Shown piece by piece: positions 20,300-33,140 of a DNA stretch of 64,000 nucleotides (position 1 is its first letter; every line of letters begins with the position of its first letter). The stretch is from contig CAJQUW010001693.1 in the NCBI GenBank assembly GCA_907163375.1, positions 1 to 64,000 on the forward strand, in the 5' to 3' direction. The stretch comes from Prostheceraeus crozeri. Lineage: Eukaryota; Platyhelminthes; Polycladida; Euryleptidae. Made by a program: the position numbers and the translations under genes. The notes under the pieces are model-generated. The model was not told the DNA's origin and did not search any database. It saw only the letters and a program-made list of their open reading frames with translations.

Positions 20300-23200
20300 C
20301 ATATGGCTATGCTAGAAGGGGCACATAGAAATTTGTTTGAGAGTAAGATCCATAGAGTTGGGATATATATATAGGTAGAGTGTCGACTCAAAAAAGTACC
20401 TGTATACAGCAAAAATTTTTATATGGAGAGATTCAGTTTTTTGCGTAGATTACGTTCCCGTGGTCCAAAAAATTATTTGAGCAGTTTTAAAAAAGTCAAT
20501 ATTTTGCAAATTTAAATACTACCGACATGACGCACCCTTGCAAGTTGTATAAAACAAGTTGGATATCAAAAGCCATGAATATTCGCTAACAAGCATCCGA
20601 ACTAAGCGGAAATTAAGCGAATTTGCAAGGAATCTCATGGGCAGGACTATAAGTCTTCATGAAAAAGTCAAGATCTTATTTTGCTTTATTAGCCAAAATT
20701 TCAAGTTTTATTTCGATTTTCACCGGCTTGATTTTATGATTCACTAAATTCATGTTTCATTTCTTGAATCTGAATAGTGATGTGGGCCCATTAACATCTT
20801 TCAAAGTTGATTGAAATCATTGTCCTTGATTCTGTTATTTTGCTCTACCAGTGGCAGGTTGTTTATGATATGATCTCGCTTAAGAAGATTCTCTTGAGGT
20901 TCATCATGAAAGCAATAGCGGTCATCGAGATGCTAATTTAAAAAACATTTTATCCAAGGCTGTCATGACACGGACTATCTGTAAAATAATATCATTTCCT
21001 TCTGCATTTTACTATCAGGATCAGTCAATTCCGTTGTAATTTCTGCAAAAATTTGCATATCTAGCATTAAGTGACAATACCACCTGTATCCCCTACGAGT
21101 TCATTCAATTAAATCGAAAGTGTATACACATTGGGGATTTAATAAATGTGGAGTTACCACTCCACCTAATATACTTACTCTATGGTAAGATCGACTCATG
21201 GATCGACTTAGAAATTTAACAGCTGCCATTGATTGATTGGTGAGGCAGGTGTTAAGGTTATTATGTCAGGCAATATAGTTAACAAGTGAAAACGAGATGG
21301 TCTAAGAGAACGAAATTGAATTCTCTTGAAATCACAAGAATATGGGATTGCAACCAACTAACTGATAGTTTTACTCACTACACATCACTTATCATTTTTG
21401 CTCATTACATAACGGAATGTATATAGCAAAACAAATCGATATACAGAAACATTTTTCAATAGGAAAATGAAGGACACTGAATAACTGATGCCTTGAACTA
21501 TTTCATCCCTCAGATTTGAGACTTTGAGTTGTTTGAGAAATTACTTCGAAGTGCTTCAAGGCTGTTATCACACCCCATTGTGTTGGTCACGAAAATATCG
21601 CTTTATCCGTTCAATTGTGTGCTTCTTTCAATGCGAACAATGTTTAGTTTATAAAAAAGAAATAGATGCATGTACAAAAATTACGTCAAATTTGCATCAC
21701 AAAAAGTAATTATAATCCGATTCCAAGGGCTCTATGCTCCGTTTTATTGTACGTACTGGTAGTCGTGCACTAATAAACAATCTTGCAAAACAGTTGCGAA
21801 TCTGCCAAAAATCTTACGATTGTAAGATATAATCTCATTTCTTGTGCCTGTCGTGAACAAGATTATCAGCAAAACCGCAAGATATTTTTATCGAAAGTTG
21901 TCGTATGTATCTTGCATTATGACTTGCGCATGTCAGACAATCGACAACTTCAAGCACTGCTATTCAGACACGCTCCTCCTTGTGTGTGTGTAGGAGATGC
22001 GACTTCGGTTATTTACAGTATATCAAAGAAATATGTACATGGCAAAATCTAGCAAGAGTGGTCCCCTTTTTTGTCCACTCAAAACAATTCTCAAGTATTT
22101 GATTTCTTTTGCTCCTGATATAGTTGTATTTGGTTCTTGTAAGATACATTTTGTGTGCTAAACCACAATCTAGCTACTATTACGAGATCTCTAGCCGAGT
22201 TTCTGATGTGAGGGCGTCGATGTGATGACGCATAAGACCGAAAGTTATCATATATCCCTATACGCATGTTTTTATTTATTTTCTGCTTCAATAGTCATGC
22301 TGAGGAAATGTACTCAAAATTTGACATTTCGCATCATTCATGATGAATTCATAAGCTGACAATCTAGACCTAGAGGGCAATGTAAGTAGGTCTAAATAGC
22401 CTGCAATAGACACGATTCTCAATTCAAATTTCGAAACTGTTTCCGGCTATTATATACTGATTCTATGACAAGAACTAATACCTGAAAACGGCATGAATAT
22501 ATTAACTTGCATACTTTACGGCTTTTCTCATATATTCACATTGCAACATCATGAACTGGAGTAGGTCTAGAATAGGCCTACTTGAAGTAATTGATTACAA
22601 TAAAATGAATGTCAAACAGAGGGCACACAACTGTCTCCACTGGTCTCGTCCCACTGGTCTCACGTAGATTTATGCTGGCATGCAAGCATGTATTTACGAG
22701 AAAATTAATTAAGATTGAAAATGAGTTTTGGGTTATTAGTTTATAGAATTCATTTAGAGTTTTCTTCACGAGCATTATTTTGCATAAGTACGTTTACATG
22801 CCGTTATCGTTTTGTCAATCTATCATATTTCACTCGCTAACATGTGGTTTCGAAGAGAGGACACTTCGAATCAAGAGATAATATTGAAAGATAAAAATCA
22901 TTCGTGTCTTGACTGATTAATCCATTAAAAACCTCATTTTTTAGTCAAATTTTTATGAATTGAATGTCATAAATTCGACCATGCATGTTATGAAATAATT
23001 GTGGAAACGCGGAAGAAATAAAAGGTAATGATGCGTTTCAGAATCTGCTCAATTGAGGTTATTATTTCTACTATACAAACCTCATTTTTGTCATCGTGTA
23101 AAAAAAATATTCAGTCATGCAGGTATTTTTCGGTATTACTTCACTTTGTCCGTCTAATGTCCTTTGGTATGTCTTCAGAAATTACGAAATGAATCTCTTC

Positions 23201-25049
23201 AGTTAAAATGGAAAACTTGGACAAATATATTGTGAGTTTGATCAATTGTGTTTTAAGATTAAAATTAGCTGGGCAATCTGCTGCAGTTGTTCTTTCCTTT
23301 AACCTGTAGGGAACGCCACATGGGTCCTTTTGAGGGATCAAGTTCTTTTCACTTTTCGCTATCTTCTACTTCATCTTTCCCTCAATCAAAGCATTAAATT
23401 TCATTCTGACGCAATTGACATATGCAAGCATCTGAGCGACCAGACCTGCAGATTAAGTTTTGTCAATATAAAAAAATGTCGCAATTCCTACACTGCCCAG
23501 CACGCAGTGTGGGAGACTGGCCGGATTTTTCGTGTAAGCTATCAATTTTTTTCTCACTCTACTTATACTTACACCTGTCGTTTTTTTCATTACCTACCAT
23601 TTGAATATTATCAGCATTTACATTTATGCTTTATTCTTATTTTTTACATTGGTTTTACTTACTGAATAGTGCGATTTGTGATTTAATTAATTATTAATGA
23701 TGCTTCGCCTAACGTTAGCCCTTGCTAATTTGACAACTAAATTTTGAATATGATTTACTACGTTCAGATATTTCAACATGTAGATCTAAGCTATTTTATA
23801 TTGAATTCATTTTGCTATGTGAGGATGTTGTGAATCACAACTTGCATGCTATGCATTAGTTATTATGTTTTAACTTCCAACATGTTTATCATATTGCAAT
23901 CTCAATTTAAATACTTTCAGTGGATGCGCTATGGTAAATTTTACGACTTGGATCTCTGAAGGAATTCATAGAGACATGTGATAATCTAACGTTAGTTTTA
24001 AGTATTTTTGCGTATGGTCTAATCAACTGGATTCAAAGTCACGTTGGTTGAAGTTGGAGAGGCATCCTCATCAAATATTTTAGCTAATTAACATTTTCAT
24101 CTATACAAGCCCTCAAGAAAGCATCTTAGTCCGGCAGCCAGAACGAGTTTCTGCAGGGAACGAGGCTGAAAGTGAGACTTTCACAGAATGATGTGCGCCC
24201 TATGCCTAGCACGAATCGGCACGTCTGCCGAGTTCTAGTGAGTTCCTCTTCTTGTCAGACAAGATCAAAGAAAAACACATGTAAATCCAATGGGACGCAG
24301 ATTGCAGTTTTTGTCTAAAATGAGATTTTCTATGTTTTCTCTGATTAAACGAAAGGTATTAAGCCCAGAGTCATAATTTTTCACATGTTATGTCTGATGG
24401 TCATTTTTTATGATATGCATGTGCTTTTATCATGCATCTAATCGGCAATGTGTGTTACGAGAATGTGGTTAAATGTGGATAAAGTTGGTCAAAATGTTTA
24501 TGTTTACCGACATTAAGAGGCTTGCCAAATCTAAATGTGTCTAGCTTTTTAGATAGGTGTGCATGAACATGAAAGGAAATGACCTGAAGACATTCCATGT
24601 CAAGTACATTGTTTGAATTTTTGAACTTTTCGAGAGATCGAGAGAGAGTGTAAGAGTAGGAAATTTAATTTTATAATTGAAAAAACAAACGATTGATTCA
24701 ATTTCAACATCATCGGTATTTATCCAAACGTTGTTGCATCAAGCACCCCTAGAATATTCTAGTCTACAATCAATTGTAAGATAGTCATATCCTTTGTTTT
24801 ATAAATAATAAGAAAGGCCACATTTGATTTTGGATTTAATTTCACAGCATGTTTCAGACTGAGGTTGCAACGATAAAGTTTAGCACAAGTGAACACAACT
24901 TAATTTTTCGGCGATCGATTCGTGAGTAGTTCAAACTTTTCCCGCAGCCAAGCCTGTTGTGATTTTTCGAACGTGTAGAATTCCTGTTTCATCACCAAAC
25001 GATTTATTTTCAGTTCAGCTACGTCATAGTGTTGTCTATTCGTTTGAGT
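20300..25049. other. 4.7 kb with no supported gene
   Basis: Only short frames, AT-rich. I see no recognisable transposon protein, tRNA or long inverted repeat. The small hydrophobic ORFs around 23.3-23.6 kb are not supported by composition or splice context. Confidence 0.35.
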
Positions 25050-25800
25050 AATCCTGTGGATGCAAGCACTTGGGTCGAACTGAAAGACGTCTCGGTGATC
25101 GAATCCGTGAGCACGTTACGAAGTGGCTATTATGTGAGACCCACTGCTCACGCCGCTCCACTCGCATACTGAGAAGCTCGATCACGAGACATCTACAAGT
25201 ATATATAATTGTCATTATACAAGATCTTTGTCATGTTTTAAAGTTGTTTTCTCAAGTGGCGGCGCCTGTTATTACGTATCCTGGAAGCTTTGTCCATAAA
25301 AGATTTTGTCCTGACTTGTGTATACAAAAAGAGAATGTTATGAGTCTTATTCTACAATGGAAATTATCTCTCACCATATATATTTTTTATTTTTTTTTAC
25401 TTTTGTTACTTTGTTGGTAATTTTAGTATCATTATCATTTATTTTGTACGGTAATGTGACTTTTTGTGCTACTTGTTTTTGAGACTTACGGGTATTATCT
25501 TTGATTTTCATGATTACGGTATCGATTTTGACTTTCTTGTTGTGCAGTATTATGACTTTCTCTTTCAACGTCCGATTCAATAGCCGCTATTGTCTTCTGT
25601 CATTAGTATTGATCCTGATTTCGGTTTTTGACAGCTTGTATTCTTGCTTGCTTGCTTCTATGTTTCTTCTGTCACACCGTATGCATCGATTTTCGTCAAA
25701 TTGTGTTCACTTGTGTCAAATTGTATCGTTGTAACCTCAGTCCAGCTTTTTATCGGAAGGAGAGCTGACCGAAACATGTTGTGCCAATTAAATCTAAAAC
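25050..25800 (+). pseudogene. Penelope-like GIY-YIG fragment and tail
   Basis: LGRTERRLGDRIREHVTKWL at 25,068 with SSITRHLQ downstream matches the centre and end of the GIY-YIG nuclease of Penelope-like elements. About 550 bp later GAGAGCTGACCGAAACATGT resembles the tail core seen in the other copies here. Old, fragmentary. Confidence 0.5.
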
Positions 25801-26530
25801 CAAATGTGACCTTTCTCTTTATTTATAAAATTTGTAAGGGATTAAGTTTTTTCGTGATACTCTTTGTTTACAATGAAGAAGTGGAACGATGACGAATGAG
25901 AAAGCAGAGAATATAAGAATAATCCTTCAAAATATAGTCTTACCTCTTGAAGAACTTTATCGTCAAAGTAGAGCAGCAGAGAGTGACGACTGACGGTCAG
26001 ATAACACTATTTAGGCCCTTAACACTTATTGTCTACAATTCTTAGAATTCAGTTCACCATGACAATCAGTATCTAAGGACCAATGTTCAATTGATAAATG
26101 AGGATGTTTGCCGACTCTGTTGCTATGTATCCATATCGTCTGTCTAAAGATATGGTTCAATTAGCAGCAGTGAACTTGACAAGACTTAACTCTCAATTGT
26201 TGAATTCATAACGTCGTTTATAACTTATATGACTGCTTTGGGCGACATGCAAATTTTGAATATTATTTGAAATTATATAATATACGAAAAACAATATTAT
26301 TTCTATCGAAAATAGCACCAAATTCTGAATAATTGATGCATGTGACGATGTTAACAAAAAATTTCGTACAAAGGAATTTTTGGTGCTTTTCATTATTCCA
26401 AGATTATTGTATCCCATCAGATATAGTATACTATAGAAATGTTACAATATTTTCTACAGAAAGCAGAACTGGCTGGTAAATGTAGGGACCTCAGTAGGTG
26501 GACAGTGGTCCGCCCGTCAGTGGATGGGTA
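25801..26530. other. No gene seen
   Basis: AT-rich spacer between a Penelope-like tail and the MITE-like element that starts at 26,531. Confidence 0.35.
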
Positions 26531-27499
26531 CACTGTAAATCGCTCGATACCAATCACATACGAAGGATGCATACCAAGATTACTTTTGGTATATTTCTGT
26601 ATCAATTTGTATGCTTTTCGTATGCTATTTCAAGTGTGGCATGCTTTGCATGCTAAAGCGATATCAGCACAATGTTAAAGGAAAGCATCAATGATGTCGA
26701 AAGTATGTTTTTGTCAATTAAGATCACACTAATGTTACTACTGTTCTGTAGGTAGTGAGATAATGACATTTAATAGTCAAACTTACAATACTGAATTCGA
26801 TTTTGATACATGTAAGTGTAAGGCATTTCATAAATAATCAGTAAGTATTCAACCATCAACAGTTATGCATTACATGTATGTAATTTTGGAACTAAGCATA
26901 TTATCAATCCGAAACATAAACACATTATAATTCATGAAAGCAAATATAGTTACATTTGAGATATATAAGTCAAAATGGTTGCACAAAAGATATCGTTTGA
27001 ATGAATTGATGTCAACTTGGTTCAGTATATAGAGCCAACCAAGAGTCCTGTTAATGTTACTAGGCAAGTAGCAGCGACGACATGCAGCTTAAAGTTCACA
27101 ATAAATTTAATCAAGTTAAATACCACACTATCAAAAAGAAATATTCATGACTGGTATTACTGAAAAAGTTATTTGACAGCAGTATGTAATAAATGCATAT
27201 TTCTGCTATGTGACTTAAAGCTCTTCATACGAAATACATACGAATGAGGACCAATTTGCATCGCGTCACGTATATAAAACATACCAACAACTCGTATTTC
27301 ATCGTGAAGCAGCTAATCACAGATAGAATTGTTAGCATCGCTACAAACCAATCATATACGAAAGGAAGTGAGGCTTCGTATGAAAAACATGTCAGATCTC
27401 TGTAAACATACGAGAATCTCGTATCAAATGTTAGTTTCAAGTTGTATGTTAATTTGGTATATGTTTGTATGTAATTTTCGTATCCAGCGATTTACAGTG
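26531..27499. mobile_element. MITE-like element, copy 1 (CACTGTAAATCGCT ends)
   Basis: Ends read TA|CACTGTAAATCGCT and AGCGATTTACAGTG|TA: short inverted ends within a TA duplication. The 969-bp interior has no transposase but many CATACGAA/TTCGTATG words. A second copy is split at 55,763-59,938. Confidence 0.7.
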
Positions 27500-27669
27500 T
27501 AGAGAGAGAAGAGAGAGAAATAGAAATTTATTCAAATGAAAATCAGAAATCACATGAAATCAACTAGAGTAGCAACTCAGCATCATTAAATCCCTAATGT
27601 GTATGCAGTTTTGATAATATTTAGTGAACTCGAGTTGAGACCCAGCACCAAATGTAAGATATACGAATT

Positions 27670-27795
27670 GTTTCACTTTAGGTCCGTTTACACCGCACGC
27701 GGCGCTGCGCGTCCAACAAAAATGCCAGTTCGCACCGGGCCGCGCGGCGACGGGGGCAGAGGGGATTGGAGAGGGGGAAACTACAGATACCAGAT
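27670..27795. repeat. GC-rich repeat, related to 32,950-33,140
   Basis: GTCCGTTTACACCGCACGCG and CGCGTCC words in an AT-rich setting, resembling the reverse complement of GGACGCG...GTGTGGTGTGAAC at 33,030-33,060. Confidence 0.45.
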
Positions 27796-28930
27796 TATTA
27801 TGGACACTTCCTATTCCTAAATAATTGACGTATTCATATTCCTTGTATTACATGCATTCGAATGAGTCCAAACAAGACACCATAATATGAAACTTTCCCG
27901 AGACAGTTAAATGATGTACTCAGTTTTCAAAATTTACATGAAACATTTCAAGCATAATTACTCGAAAATGATGACTAAACGACACATTCTAGGGAAAATA
28001 CAAAGACATTTTGCATTAGATCTGCGAGCATGAACAAAGTGTGATGTAATCAGGTTTTTAGACGTGCAAGTTTCTTCAGACGAGAACAATTCGTTATGAA
28101 TTGAAGTGTTGCTACGGACAGTCTATTTTAGAGCAATATCCGAGTAATTTAATGATGAGTTTTGGTCTACCAGCAGTCTAGAAACAAGTGTCAATCTGAG
28201 AAGATCACTGAGCTCATGATGATATGGCGACAAAAGGGTATTCCGTCCTATTAATTTTCTTTAAGTAAATCCGAATCTGCAGATATTATTCTCTTGAGTA
28301 TCGAAATCTATTAGTTGTGGTTGTCTTATGATTTGAGGGAATATCAGGTCAGATATTTCACTGCCAATACTATTCATAAAAAACTAGTGAAATCAACCCT
28401 TCTGTCAAACTGTCGACACAAATATAAGCTATATCAACTGTTGTCACGCGCTGCGATGAGCATGAGCGATACAAGCGGGCATTTTGAAGGAAAAAGAATG
28501 GCTGGTGTTTGCAAAATAGATACCACCATCATCTTCTTCGTGAAATTTCCTTTTAAATGAAGTGTGTTTCAACTAAATTGGTTAAGAATTCTGCGATCTG
28601 CGTCAAATAAACGATATGAAGCGTTTTGATGACTTCATCGTAATGCTTGAAGTGGTAAACAATTAAAGACAAATGAAAGAGACCAACATTGCTGAAGTCA
28701 TTTTTTCCAATTGTACATTAAGTGCGGCATACTTTTGAGTGATTGACATTGCTAATTAATCGTTAGGATATTATTTGCACATTTTCATTCATAGGGTGAC
28801 AGCAAAGCATATGTGGCAGATCATGAAATAGAATTAACGCACGTATTCACTTTGCCATAAGTTATAGCTCACAAAACGAATTTTATTACCTTACATCGTC
28901 GAGTCTATAGCAATCTCTAGTCTCAAACAA
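27796..28930. other. No gene seen
   Basis: AT-rich, with short frames only. Confidence 0.35.
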
Positions 28931-28934
28931 TTTC

Positions 28935-29320
28935 TCAGTCACAAGGAAAAGAGGAAACATGACAATTGTGAAGTGTGTGATCGTTTGGGATGCGGTTTTG
29001 CTTGCTCTGGCAAATATTTGCTATATCGGTTTACTTGCAAGCAGTGTCATGGCAGCTACATAGATCAGACGTTATGACCTTTCAATTCCGATATAATGAG
29101 GAGTGGGGGAGCCATCGAGCCAGGTGATGAAACAAAAGAACGCAAAAACACACTTTGGTGGGCTCGAAAAATTTATTATATTCGCACGAGCTTTCGGTCC
29201 ACGATCTTTTGTACCGCGTTCTCAAAAGATAGATCTCATTATTGCGGATCGTTATAAAATTATTTCTGTTTGCTCTGACCCTGAATTATTGGACGATGCA
29301 AGACTCAGAGGTATTTAAAT
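28935..29320 (+). pseudogene. Penelope-like GIY-YIG fragment
   Basis: At 28,960 one frame reads DNCEVCDRLGCGF, then KYLLYRFTCKQCHGSYIDQT: the Cys-rich knuckle followed by the GIY-YIG core with TCKQC. It is short and broken. The frame at 29,103 (MGEPSSQVMKQKNAKTHFGG) may be the decayed continuation. Confidence 0.6.
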
Positions 29321-29530
29321 AATGGCTACCCATTGTCAGTTATAAAGCTATACCTCTGGTAAAATGGGAATAATCAAACAAGAAGACAGTACGATGACAG
29401 CAAAATTAAACTCTTCTTACCCTACCTTGGAGAACGCTTCGTAGATCAATCTCGACGCTTACTCCGGAATTGTGACTTAGACTCATAAGTAAATCTTTTT
29501 TTTCGCAACAAGCTCCCACTGTCCCAAGTT

Positions 29531-29848
29531 TTGCAGCCTGTGAGGGAGAAGCGTCCTTGTCATAGTGATTGCAAAACGTGTTCGTACTCTGAAGTGCCTA
29601 AAAAGTTTTTTTCAAAGTTTGTTGTGTATCAAATTCGTTGTACATTGTGTCAAGAAATTTGTATAGGCGAAACTTGTCGAACAATGCGCTCCAGATTTCT
29701 CAGTCACTTGTCTAATGAGAATTCTGCAGTTTCTAAACATTTAAGACGCAGATGCAGATCACCGATAGAGACGAAACTATCAGAAGTCAATCATATTGAA
29801 AAACAAAGACCAACACTCAATCGAAGACACGAAATAGCCACACGTTGA
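29531..29848 (+). pseudogene. Penelope-like GIY-YIG endonuclease fragment
   Basis: The frame contains CHSDCKTCSYSE (Cys knuckle), FVVYQIRCTLCQEICIGETC (GIY-YIG core with a changed second motif), RTMRSRFLSHLSN and SAVSKHL. It carries only the nuclease end of the protein, typical of 5'-truncated copies. A different family from its neighbours, judged by divergence. Confidence 0.65.
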
Positions 29849-30238
29849 ACGTGCCCTCACTCCTAGCAAACCTTGACAATGCGAGCCGGCTCGCGGAGGC
29901 TCGGACGTGTATGTGTTTTTTTAGCAACAAAGTGCAAGTATTTCTAGCACCAAACTTATTCTTGGGGAGACGAAGAAAATTGGTGTGATATTCACAATGA
30001 AAAAAGTAAATGGGAGTATCACTCTATTGAAGATTATCAGATAAGTCGAGAACAATAACAGCTTTCTCATCTTCGTTTCCGATACTTGTTTTGCAGTAAA
30101 TAAAATGCCATTCATCTCCAAATGCATTCATGAAGTCGATTTCATGGTTGACAAAGAATGAAAGTGCACTGACAGGGGATTTCGATTCTTCAAGCAACGG
30201 AGGGAAAACCACGATTGACCGGTGTAGTCGTCTTTATT

Positions 30239-30286
30239 CCAGCGACAAGTCTCGACCAGTGCTTCGGTCCTGTTCACGCAAACTGG
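30239..30286 (-). ncRNA. Hammerhead-like fold in Penelope tail
   Basis: CCAG and CTGG close the fold. GTGAACAG stands for the core, GACC/GGTC is stem II, GAGAC stands for GAAAC, and a GUC triplet lies directly before the closing stem. A degenerate copy of the same fold is at about 8857-8896. Confidence 0.4.
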
Positions 30287-30469
30287 CACATCAAATACCG
30301 CCTTGATAACAATTCACAGTACATAAATAAGAGAGGTAAAACGTGATCTTCAGTTCACATGCACTAGACATTAAAATGTCTTCCTAAAATATAAGAAGCA
30401 AATAGTGACCTCTACTGACTAAAATAATAGTAATATGAAAGAATGTCTAAAATTGATACAGAAGCAAAA

Positions 30470-30787
30470 TCACTTAGAGACTAATCGTGTCCATGTGTCA
30501 TCCACCATACACTTCACTCTGTTTGAGGAACCGAGCTTCTTTGTCCACCATGCCTCCTTGAATATTCTCTTCTTATACCATGACTGCTCCCTGTCCAATG
30601 TAGTCGCCGCCTCCCAGTCCATGATGTGACCCGTCTTCATAACATGTGCAGCTATTTCTGAGCATTCGACAGTCATGTTCCTCACCATTCTTTTGTGCTC
30701 CTTGACCCGCTGCTCCAGAGTTCTTCCCGACTCGCCAATGTATGTCCACTGGCATCCCATACACTTTATTTCGCACACAACACCCAA
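30470..30787 (-). pseudogene. GIY-YIG endonuclease part of Penelope-like element
   Basis: MGVVCEIKCMGCQWTYIGES has the VVCEIKC...YIGES core, followed by RTLEQRVKEHKRM and the Arg/Glu helix region. An open 105-codon frame forms the 3' end of the element at 30,180-32,970. Family role: nicking the target DNA. Confidence 0.7.
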
Positions 30788-31270
30788 ATGTTCTCTCTCC
30801 TCCTGACGCTTTCTTACCTATCGGTCAGACAACCTGCAAACCGGTCTGCCTGTCACTCTCCTTCCAAGTCCACCAAGAATCTTGAATATCCCCTCGTAGA
30901 CCCCTGGGTAGGCCTAATATGGCAACGAATACCTTGGACCTTCAGGCAACTCTTCCTCCTTCCTTCCGCTAGACTTCCCCATGACCAAGAGATCACGTCT
31001 AATTCTTCTGCGTTCATTTTTCTTCTCCCCAACCGAACAAATCTGGTCCACCCTTCTGTCGAGAGAACCAACAACTCCACGAAACACCGATTTCGGATGA
31101 CACGAGTTACTTTCCAAAAAGCTATTACGGTGCGTGTTTTTCCTGAATACACCGAACACCACTCCGTCACGACTCCTCCTTATTCGATGCATTTGACTAA
31201 GAGTGGCCATTCTTGTAAATATTTATGCATAAGATATGCCGCTGGCTAAATCAGGAATCAAAAAATCTTC

Positions 31271-31302
31271 AAGTCGATATTTCGGTATTCTTCTTCAGGA
31301 CC
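31271..31302 (-). ncRNA. Hammerhead-like core in inserted Penelope tail
   Basis: GGTC, CTGAAGA, a short unstable stem II, CCGAAA, TATC and GACTT are in the order expected for a minimal hammerhead with a GUC/GAC stem I. Stem II is nearly lost. Confidence 0.4.
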
Positions 31303-31600
31303 AAATAACAACTGATAGCAGGAACAAGGTGAGAGATTCACATAGCCAGCTAATACAACTCAAGACGTACACAAGCTATCGATCAAAGACATCAGAATAA
31401 TCAGAAACACAGAAAATATCATACTAACTATTTACAGAAGATAACATCCTAACAAACTACTCATAAAAACAAAAGTACCGTAATGTTTCACCAGAACAAC
31501 CATTTACCAGAGAACTGAAATTGTCACGGATATGAAGACTTTCCAAGGACAATCTAGCGTGAAAGTTGCGCTCTATGTTCAGAATCTTCCACTTAAAACA

Positions 31601-31906
31601 CTAGTCTGGAAAACTGTGATGCTCATTTGCCACATGTTGGTAGAAGGATGATGATGTAATATGATCTTTGATTCTTGTTTTGATGGTGTGCGCTGCTTGT
31701 CCTATATACTTCTTCTGACATATTGAACATGAGAGTTCATACACTGCGTATTTCACATAGCAACTTTGAGGGAACTCTGCTTTTTCACAAATCACACACT
31801 CAGGTTTACAAATTGGTCTTTCTCTTCTTCCTCTCCAACGCATACTAAGGGGACGTTCTGTGTCGAAGATGATTCCATTTACACCACTTTTCCAGGCAAG
31901 TTTCAT
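31601..31906 (-). pseudogene. GIY-YIG endonuclease of inserted element
   Basis: Residues include CKPECVICEKAEF (Cys knuckle), YAVYELSCSICQKKYIGQAA (GIY-YIG core), TIKTRIKDHI and YQHVANEHH. Only the C-terminal domain survives, as in 5'-truncated copies. Confidence 0.7.
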
Positions 31907-32012
31907 TATCTCATGCTTGCTTTGCTCATGGACGTATATGGCAGTTTGATGAAAGTCAGTGGGTCACTATCTTCTTCACTTTTCTATCACTATTCACTAT
32001 CTATCTTCTTCA

Positions 32013-32740
32013 CTATTTCCTCCTTATTGCAATATCTAAAAAAGGCAAAACGCCATCGCTTTCTTGTTCCACCGTAAATTTAATCGAAGGTCTTAAGGAA
32101 TTCAAGAAATCAAGATATTCCTGTGCATACTTTGGGTCTCCTTTGAAACGCACCAGTAGATCGTCAATATATCTCATCCAAACATCTGGCACTCGCGGCC
32201 CCCTCAATAGCCCTTCACGGAGCGCCATCTCCTCAAAATGAAGCATGTAGATATTGGCCACCACAACACTGAGACCGCTTTTCATTGCTATTCCATCATT
32301 CTGTATGTAAACACCGCCTTCAAACAAAATAACATCTCGTGAGGCAAAACCTAACCAGCTCAACCAATTCACTCACGCATACCTTGGACCTTTCTGCAAT
32401 ATTGGGTCCCAAACAATCGGTCACGTACCACCTCCAGACTCTCACCAACCGGAATGCTGGTAAACAGACTATCCACGTCGTAGGTGACCAATCGCCCATC
32501 CACAAAATCCCCAATTTTCTGTTTCCTGGTAACGACGTCAACAGAGTTCACGACATATGAATTCCCATCCTTTCCATATGGTGCCAGAACATCGGCCAAA
32601 TATCTACTGATCCCAGCGAAAAGCGTCCCGACCATGCTCACTATTAGTCTCAACGGGTTGCCAGCCTTATGAACCTTCGGATTACCATAATATATACGGC
32701 CTCTGAAAATGCGTCGGACAAATCCTGTTATATTCTCCAT
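32013..32740 (-). pseudogene. Reverse transcriptase core of Penelope-like element
   Basis: Overlapping frames give YYGNPKVHKAGNPLRLIVSM, VTYDVDSLFTSIPVG, AMKSGLSVVVANIYM and WMRYIDDLLVRFKGD. The catalytic Asp pair of RYIDD is present. The sequence stops at PFLDIAIRR, where the foreign element lies. Confidence 0.75.
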
Positions 32741-32949
32741 AACCTAGTCTCCCAGATCTCTCCGCTTCCCTCAAAATCTCCATCAGTTCCTTCCTATACT
32801 TCTGACCAGGGTCCGTATTCACATGTTCGGGGATTTCGATGTTCATTTGGTCGAATTGTCCTCACAGAAGGTCAGAATTGTCGGATAGCTACGTCGAAAG
32901 TCAGTCATTTCTCTGCACAAGCATCTGGCAACCTGTGGTGTCAGGTTTC

Positions 32950-33140
32950 AGTGCGGGGGTAGAGCAAGCCGCGAGGCGGCTTGGCTCGGGATAGATTTTC
33001 CAATTTCGAACTTTTTTCTGAAATTACTTGGACGCGTGCTCCCGCGCGTGTGGTGTGAACAGCCCCATATGTTTGGTAAGGTTCTGAACGAAAAATCTGG
33101 ACGCGTGAGACGCGCCGCGTTTGGTGGGAATGGACCTTTT
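32950..33140. repeat. GC-rich repeat with GGACGCG words
   Basis: Contains GGCGGCTTGGCTCGGG, TTGGACGCGTGCTCCCGCGC, GTGTGGTGTGAACAG and GGACGCGTGAGACGCGCCGC. It differs sharply from the AT-rich flanks and resembles 27,670-27,795 in reverse. Possibly a non-autonomous transposon; ends not defined. Confidence 0.45.

Larger units (their letters stand above)
31185..32017 (-). mobile_element. Truncated Penelope-like element inserted in another, 11-bp TSD
   Basis: TCCTCCTTATT occurs at 31,174-31,184 and again at 32,018-32,028, flanking 833 bp. The insert holds the nuclease end of a Penelope-like protein (31,906-31,601: CKPECVICEKAEF, YAVYELSCSICQKKYIGQA). Its tail at 31,271-31,302 has CTGAAGA and CGAAA, a perfect hammerhead core pair. 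It lies between two parts of the host element's reverse transcriptase. Confidence 0.8.
30180..32970 (-). mobile_element. Penelope-like element, broken and interrupted
   Basis: Reading down the minus strand: an N-terminal part near 32,960-32,740; reverse transcriptase 32,740-32,013 (YGNPKVHKAGNPLRLIVS, YDVDSLFTSIPV, RYIDDLL); a foreign insertion 32,017-31,185; the RT end 31,190-30,914 (RDGVVFGVFRKNTH); GIY-YIG nuclease 30,787-30,470; and a tail to about 30,180 with a hammerhead-like fold. A retroelement that would copy itself by target-primed reverse transcription. Several coding breaks. Confidence 0.75.

Noticed and set aside
23330-23665. Small membrane protein
   Set aside because: Hydrophobic AT-driven frame without splice or start context; overlapping frames look alike.
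25371-25734. ORFs at 25.4-25.7 kb on both strands
   Set aside because: Low-complexity T/A-rich translation within an old Penelope-like tail region.
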